This document shows, piece by piece, positions 6,535 through 9,655 of a stretch of DNA of 9,655 bases. Location of the stretch: NCBI GenBank assembly GCA_018883625.1, contig JAHLFV010000130.1, positions 1 to 9,655 on the forward strand. Reading direction: 5' to 3'. This DNA is from Candidatus Treponema excrementipullorum. Lineage in GTDB: Bacteria; Spirochaetota; Spirochaetia; Treponematales; Treponemataceae. The notes beneath the pieces were generated by a model. That model did not search any database, was not told where the DNA came from, and was given only the letters and a program-made list of their open reading frames with translations. The position numbers and the translations under genes were made by a program. The stretch's first letter is position 1, and the number at the start of each line of letters is the position of its first letter.

Positions 6535-8270
6535 TATTCCCGTCCTTTCTGCTGTGATTCGTATACTTCTCGGTAAATCTCACTTGTTTCCAGCAGTTCT
6601 TGGTGAGTACCGGTGGCGGCAATGGCACCGTCATCCATTACGACAATCAAATCCGAATCCTGTACAGAGGTTATTCTTTGAGCTATGATAATTTTGGTCA
6701 CGTCAGGCAGATTGTTTTTTAGTGCACTGCGGATTCGGGCATCGGTAGCTGTATCTACGGCACTGGTGCTGTCGTCTAAAATCAATATTTTTGGGTTTTT
6801 TAACAAAGCTCTGGCAATACAAAGCCGTTGTTTTTGTCCTCCGGAGAGGTTTACGCCACCTTGTCCCAAAACGGTGTCATAACCGTCGGGAAAGCTTCTG
6901 ACAAAGCCGTCGGCATCAGCCCAAATACAGGCTTGTGTCACTTCTTCGTCGGTAGCGTCTTTGTTGCCCCATTTCAGGTTTTCTTTAATAGTTCCGGAAA
7001 ACAGAACATTTTTTTGTAAAACCATGGAAACACTGTCCCGTAAAGTTACCATGGGAATATCTCGGACATCCCGTCCGTCCACCAAAACCTGGCCTTCCGT
7101 TACATCGTATAAGCGGGGAATCATTTGTACCAAAGTGGATTTTGAAGAACCTGTTCCTCCGATTATTCCCACAACGGAGCCCGGTTTTATGGTGAGATTT
7201 ATGTTTTTAAGTACAGGATTGGTACTGTGTTTAGAATAGGTAAAAGAAACGTTTTTAAATTCCACAGAACCGCTTTGTACTGCCTGAGAGTTCTGTGAAG
7301 CCATATCCTTTATGGCAGGTTCTTCTTCCAGTACTTCCAAAATTCGTGCTATAGAAGCTCGGGCTAAAACAAGCATGACGAAAATCATTGAAAGCATCAT
7401 CAGCGACATCAAAATCTGGTTTACATAGGTAAGAAAACTGATAAGTTCTCCTGCCTGCATAGAGCCTCCGATGATCTGAACTCCGCCGAACCACAAAATA
7501 ACGATAATGGCTGTATACATCATAAACTGCATAACAGGCATGGTGAAAATAATAATTTGTTCTGCTTTTAACTGTGCCGATCTTACAGCATCTGCGGTGT
7601 TATTGAATTTTTGGTTTTCTTGTTGTTCTTGAACGAAAGATTTTACAACGCGTATACCGGTAAGATTTTCCTGTACGTCGCTGTTTAATACGTCGTAGCG
7701 CTTCAGCATTTCTTTAAATCGGGGAAAAGCCTTTGTAGCAATAAGTGTCAATATTACTGCCAAAATCGGTACAATGATGAAGATGAAAGAAGACAGTTCT
7801 TTGTTTATAAAATAGGTCATAAAAGATGCTACGATCAACATAGCCGGAGCACGAACTGTTATACGGATAAGCATTTGGTACGTGTTTTGAGCATTTGTTA
7901 CGTCACTGGTCAATCGTGTAACCAAGGATGGCGTTCCGAATTTGTCCATGTTGCTGAAAGAAAAATCCTGTATTTTTTGGAATAGGTTTTTTCTCAGATT
8001 GTGGGCAAAGCCGGTGGATGCCAAAGCAGCAAACCTTCCTGATAAAACACCCATAATAAGGGAAAGACAGGCAGCCCCTATCATGATGAGGCCGACTTTT
8101 ACAACATAATTGATGTCATAGGAAGCGATCCCAACATCGATTATTTTTGCCATAATCAGCGGGATGAGCATTTCCATAGCGACTTCTCCCAACATGGTTA
8201 CGGGAGTCAAGGCGGTGTAAAGAATGTACTTTTTTTCTAATCCGCGCACTAATTTTCCATACTTTGTCAT
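6534..8270 (-). CDS. Heterodimeric ABC exporter, degenerate-site chain (TMD-NBD)
   Basis: 578 residues: six predicted membrane helices (about 17-305) and a nucleotide-binding domain. Walker A is GGTGSSKST (371-379, Ser in place of the third Gly, common in this branch), Q-loop Q419, canonical signature LSGGQ (475-479), Walker B ILILD499 followed by D500 where the catalytic Glu should be, and Q531 where the H-loop His should be. Both substitutions are those known from TM287-like chains of heterodimeric exporters, where one of the two ATP sites hydrolyses poorly. Its intact LSGGQ would complete the active site of the partner chain. Start ATG at 8270 fits the usual N-terminus of the family (MTKYGKLVRG leading into helix 1), but there is no Shine-Dalgarno sequence: the 20 nt upstream are A/T-rich with TTTACTATATTTG. 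First gene of the operon, one-nucleotide overlap with the next. Inner membrane. Confidence 0.93.
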   Translation of the reverse strand: MTKYGKLVRGLEKKYILYTALTPVTMLGEVAMEMLIPLIMAKIIDVGIASYDINYVVKVGLIMIGAACLSLIMGVLSGRFAALASTGFAHNLRKNLFQKIQDFSFSNMDKFGTPSLVTRLTSDVTNAQNTYQMLIRITVRAPAMLIVASFMTYFINKELSSFIFIIVPILAVILTLIATKAFPRFKEMLKRYDVLNSDVQENLTGIRVVKSFVQEQQENQKFNNTADAVRSAQLKAEQIIIFTMPVMQFMMYTAIIVILWFGGVQIIGGSMQAGELISFLTYVNQILMSLMMLSMIFVMLVLARASIARILEVLEEEPAIKDMASQNSQAVQSGSVEFKNVSFTYSKHSTNPVLKNINLTIKPGSVVGIIGGTGSSKSTLVQMIPRLYDVTEGQVLVDGRDVRDIPMVTLRDSVSMVLQKNVLFSGTIKENLKWGNKDATDEEVTQACIWADADGFVRSFPDGYDTVLGQGGVNLSGGQKQRLCIARALLKNPKILILDDSTSAVDTATDARIRSALKNNLPDVTKIIIAQRITSVQDSDLIVVMDDGAIAATGTHQELLETSEIYREVYESQQKGRE

Positions 8271-8329
8271 ATAACAAATATAGTAAAGAATTTTTTTTTT
8301 GAAAAGAAATAATAAAAAATTTTAGGTAA

Positions 8330-8359
8330 ATTTTAGATTCAGGCTAGAAGTTATGTGAA
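8330..8359 (-). promoter_or_regulatory. Candidate sigma70 promoter for the ABC exporter operon
   Basis: Minus strand TTCACA (-35, 8354-8359; 5 of 6) and TAAAAT (-10, 8330-8335; 5 of 6) lie 18 bp apart. The leader to the ATG at 8270 would be about 50 nt and includes a run of ten A (8291-8300 on the minus strand). A TACTAT at 8280-8285 is an alternative -10 but its -35 position is poor. The surrounding sequence is A+T-rich, which raises the chance of accidental matches. Confidence 0.35.
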
Positions 8360-8393
8360 TAGAACTTACACGCTGAAAGTCGTAGCTCATCAA

Positions 8394-8504
8394 ATGAGAT
8401 CCTTTGAGGAATCATTTATACGCACAGAGAAAGGAGGATACGAACACCACTTCTTTGCAGGTTTGCCTTTTTTTGATTTTACAGTTTTCTTGAAAAGATG
8501 GTAA
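8394..8504 (+). CDS. Candidate small ORF, 36 residues, unknown
   Basis: ATG at 8394 opens a frame of 36 codons ending TAA at 8502-8504, starting MRSFEESFIRTEKGG and ending FLKRW, with the motif GGYEHHFFAGLPFFDF in the middle. The frame is open further upstream to a TAG at 8334, and a GTG at 8355 would give 49 residues. No convincing Shine-Dalgarno sequence precedes either start. It is the only stretch of the 8271-8600 gap that reads like protein, with mixed polar and aromatic content rather than the Lys/Asn/Ile bias of random A+T-rich DNA. It could be a real small gene, the tail of a decayed gene, or chance. I do not recognise it. Confidence 0.3.
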   Translation: MRSFEESFIRTEKGGYEHHFFAGLPFFDFTVFLKRW

Positions 8505-8526
8505 TACATACTAAATCCCCCTAGCT

Positions 8527-8545
8527 TGTTAACATTTTGTTAACA
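8527..8545 (+). repeat. Paired TGTTAACA palindromes, 11-bp period
   Basis: Two copies of the 8-bp perfect palindrome TGTTAACA (8527-8534 and 8538-8545) lie one helical turn apart, inside an 11-bp direct repeat of TTGTTAACATT type. The pair is about 60 bp left of the tRNA-Pro fragment and about 260 bp upstream of the exporter start. It could be a protein-binding site (regulator, or recombination accessory protein), but no function is shown. Confidence 0.5.
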
Positions 8546-8603
8546 TCTGAAACCTAAGAAGATTTTAGTAATTTTTATTTATATAAAATACAATAAATTA
8601 AAG

Positions 8604-8645
8604 TCGGGATGACAGGATTTGAACCCGCGACATTCTGGTCCCAAA
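8604..8645 (-). pseudogene. 3' half of tRNA-Pro(UGG), probable attachment-site remnant
   Basis: On the minus strand the 42 nt read as the 3' half of a proline tRNA: anticodon loop TTTGGGA (anticodon TGG, 8639-8645), 3' side of the anticodon stem CCAGA, variable region ATGTC, T-arm GCGGG-TTCAAAT-CCTGT, acceptor strand CATCCCG and discriminator A at 8604. The T-stem pairs fully (two G-U). No CCA is encoded. Immediately 5' of the anticodon loop the sequence is AGTAA, not the TCTGG needed to close the stem, and no D-arm or 5' acceptor strand follows, so it is not a functional tRNA gene. A clean break at the anticodon loop with the 3' part preserved is typical of the displaced att copy left by tyrosine-recombinase elements that insert in tRNA genes. 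Confidence 0.85.
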
Positions 8646-8897
8646 TTACTAAATACCCCATAGGTACAGATTTTGAAAGTTTTGTACTGATATGCTAGTT
8701 ATTTAGTTAGTTTTAGTCAAGTTTTGTTGCTTTATTTTTTTTTTGTTTACATTTTTGTTATTATAATTTCTTTCTCACAGGTTTTATTTAATAGTTTCTT
8801 GAAGTTTATCTCAAAAGAAAACATATAAGTAGATATACAGAATATCAATTTTGTTTACTAAAGTAATTCCACTGTACATATTAATTCCTATATTTTT
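8646..8897. other. A+T-rich gap between tRNA-Pro fragment and repeat gene
   Basis: About 250 bp with no large gene. It contains an imperfect inverted repeat (GTACA...TGTAC near 8673-8696), clustered TAGTT repeats (about 8695-8720), a run of ten T (8735-8744) and, near the right end, a very small minus-strand ORF listed separately. No terminator for the repeat gene is evident. If the tRNA fragment is an attachment site, this stretch is the first DNA inside the element and could hold recombinase arm sites. Confidence 0.5.
8811..8879 (-). CDS. Candidate 22-residue hydrophobic peptide
   Basis: ATG at 8879 has AGGA with a 6-nt spacer, a good ribosome-binding site, and begins 18 nt after the stop of the repeat-protein gene on the same strand. 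The peptide, MYSGITLVNKIDILYIYLYVFF, ends in a strongly hydrophobic run (ILYIYLYVFF), so it could be membrane-active. Frames this short are common by chance in A+T-rich DNA, and hydrophobic composition is expected there. The spacing and ribosome-binding site are the only arguments for it. Confidence 0.25.
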   Translation of the reverse strand: MYSGITLVNKIDILYIYLYVFF

Positions 8898-9524
8898 TTA
8901 AACCTTCTTTTGGGGTTTGTGTAATGTTTTTTTGTAAATTATATTGCCTTTTTCATCGTACTCAAACCATGATTCGTCTTCGTCAGTGTTCTTCTGGTGG
9001 ATTTGATTTCCTTTTTCATCATACTCATACCAAACTTCAAATCCGTCAGAGGTTTTCCAGTGGATTTCATTGCTATTGGCATCGTACTCTCGCCATTCTT
9101 CATATCCGTCAGAGTTTTTCCAGTGGATTTCATTGCCATTGGTATCATATTCAAACCATGATTCTTCTTCGTCAGTGTCCTTACAGTGGATTTGATTTCC
9201 TTTTTCATCGTACTCATACCATGCTTCAAATCCGTCAGAGGCTTTATAGTGGATTTTATTTCCATTGGTATCATATTCATACCATGCTTCAAATCCGTCA
9301 GATGTCTTATAGTGGATTTTATTACCATTGGCATCGTACTCTCGCCATTCTTCAAATCCGTCAGATGTCTTACAGTGGATTTGATTGCCAGCTCCATCGT
9401 ACTCATACCATATTTCATATTCGTCAGATGTCTTATAGTGGATTTTATTGCCATTGGCATCGTACTCATACCATTCTTCGAAAATCTTGCAGTTGGAAGT
9501 TTTGGGGGGTAATAACTTATTCAT
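8898..9524 (-). CDS. YD-like tandem-repeat protein (nine 21-residue units)
   Basis: 208 residues, almost entirely eight full and one partial copy of a 21-residue unit (first unit at residue 18) with the pattern W-[YFR]-E-Y-D-x-x-[GS]-N-x-I-H-x-K-x-[ST]-D-x-x-E-x. The YDxxGN core and DG turn resemble the YD repeats of RHS/teneurin proteins, which build beta-strand shells; no RHS core, toxin domain or export signal is present. The 17-residue N-terminus (MNKLLPPKTSNCKIFEE) is not a signal peptide and Cys12 is not in a lipobox; the C-terminus is a short basic tail, PQKKV. The protein is acidic and aromatic-rich. ATG at 9524 has AGGA at 7 nt. Proteins of this repeat type occur in treponemes as far as I recall; their role is unknown. 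It lies right of the tRNA-Pro fragment, so it is probably island cargo. Binding, surface or immunity roles would be guesses. Confidence 0.8.
   Translation of the reverse strand: MNKLLPPKTSNCKIFEEWYEYDANGNKIHYKTSDEYEIWYEYDGAGNQIHCKTSDGFEEWREYDANGNKIHYKTSDGFEAWYEYDTNGNKIHYKASDGFEAWYEYDEKGNQIHCKDTDEEESWFEYDTNGNEIHWKNSDGYEEWREYDANSNEIHWKTSDGFEVWYEYDEKGNQIHQKNTDEDESWFEYDEKGNIIYKKTLHKPQKKV
8928..9473. repeat. 63-bp tandem repeat array coding the YD-like protein
   Basis: Eight complete 63-bp units (boundaries 9473, 9410, 9347, 9284, 9221, 9158, 9095, 9032, 8969) and a partial ninth. Copies share a GTGGATTT...CATCGTACTC...CCATTCTTC...TCCGTCAGA pattern with scattered changes. The unit length is a multiple of three, so copies can be gained or lost without frameshift. 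A second-order period of three units (189 bp) is also visible: the block at 9151-9215 is repeated with few changes at 8962-9026. Confidence 0.92.
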
Positions 9525-9547
9525 ACTATTTCCTTTAATATTGATTT

Positions 9548-9575
9548 TTAATTAGCGCCATTTGGCGCTAATTAA
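9548..9575. repeat. 28-bp palindrome upstream of the repeat-protein gene
   Basis: TTAATTAGCGCCA and TGGCGCTAATTAA are perfect 13-bp inverted copies around a central TT. The palindrome lies 23 bp upstream of the repeat-protein ATG and overlaps the TAA of the probable upstream gene. As RNA it would form a very stable hairpin with a GC-rich top, but no U-run follows on the minus strand. It may be a weak terminator or processing hairpin between two cotranscribed genes, or a dimeric repressor operator. Confidence 0.8.
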
Positions 9576-9655
9576 TTCTGCTTCTTGCCAGTAACCGAGG
9601 GTTTCTTTTTTGATTTTGATTTACTGAATACAAATTCAATCTTACTGTCATTAAG
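9572..9655 (-). CDS. 3' end of an unidentified gene (continues past right edge)
   Basis: The minus-strand frame from the edge is open for 27 codons, ending TAA at 9572-9574, with the tail KIEFVFSKSKSKKKPSVTG followed by KKQN. A lysine/serine-rich basic tail and a stop inside the palindrome fit the end of a real gene transcribed towards the repeat gene, 47 nt away. A second minus frame is also open here (27 residues from an ATG near the edge, ending TAG), so the choice rests on composition only. Not recognisable. Confidence 0.35.
   Translation of the reverse strand, partial: LNDSKIEFVFSKSKSKKKPSVTGKKQN

Noticed and set aside
8421..8437. Strong Shine-Dalgarno-like AAAGGAGG on the plus strand
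   Set aside because: No ATG, GTG or TTG start lies at usable distance after it; it falls inside the small candidate ORF.
8357..8440. Possible riboswitch or structured RNA near the small hairpins upstream of the exporter
   Set aside because: I compared it by eye with c-di-GMP, preQ1, fluoride and guanidine motifs and found no match; the stems are short and on the strand opposite the exporter.
8453..8477. GCAGGTTTGCC followed by a T-run as a plus-strand terminator
   Set aside because: The stem is only about 3 bp, too weak to call.
8928..9473. CRISPR-like periodicity
   Set aside because: Units are contiguous and coding, with no constant repeat separated by variable spacers.
8924..9538. Long open frames on both strands overlapping the repeat gene (204 and 108 residues on plus, 176 on minus)
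   Set aside because: The 63-bp unit is a multiple of three, so any frame lacking a stop in one unit stays open throughout. Only the 208-residue minus frame has a ribosome-binding site and a recognisable repeat.

Overview
The window looks like part of a spirochaete chromosome, most likely Treponema. The basis is recognition rather than a search: an unusually long PRPP synthetase of a form I associate with treponemes, a YicC-family protein, a two-gene heterodimeric ABC exporter, and a 21-residue YD-like repeat protein. The left 8.3 kb is moderate in GC. The right 1.3 kb is visibly richer in A+T. All convincing genes are on the minus strand except the leftmost one.

Layout, left to right. (1) The 3' end of a yicC-family gene on the plus strand (to 613), converging on (2) a minus-strand cluster read from 4388 down to 660: PRPP synthetase (prs), an FGGY sugar kinase whose start overlaps the prs stop by 4 nt, a HAD phosphatase 27 nt further on, and, after 100 nt, a small protein with a J-domain-like end. 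A sigma70-like promoter lies just upstream of prs. (3) A strong Rho-independent terminator (4529-4569) closes (4) a two-gene operon for a heterodimeric ABC exporter (8270 down to 4594), whose chains overlap by one nucleotide (TAATG) and carry complementary, asymmetric ATPase motifs. (5) About 630 bp without a large gene (8271-8897) holds a candidate exporter promoter, two very small candidate ORFs, a pair of TGTTAACA palindromes, and a 42-nt copy of the 3' half of a tRNA-Pro(UGG) gene with no 5' half. (6) A 208-residue protein made almost wholly of 21-residue YD-like repeats (63-bp DNA repeats), preceded by a 28-bp palindrome. (7) The last codons of a probable further minus-strand gene at the right edge.

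How the genes may work together: a sugar kinase coupled to PRPP synthetase, with a HAD phosphatase of nucleotidase-like type, suggests pentose phosphate and nucleotide metabolism. The exporter is a separate unit. The most interesting point is the orphan tRNA-Pro 3' half. It is the expected footprint of a tyrosine-recombinase element inserted in a tRNA gene. If so, everything to its right, including the repeat protein, is the end of a genomic island, with the intact tRNA-Pro gene expected beyond the right edge on the same strand. No integrase is visible in the window, so this remains an inference.
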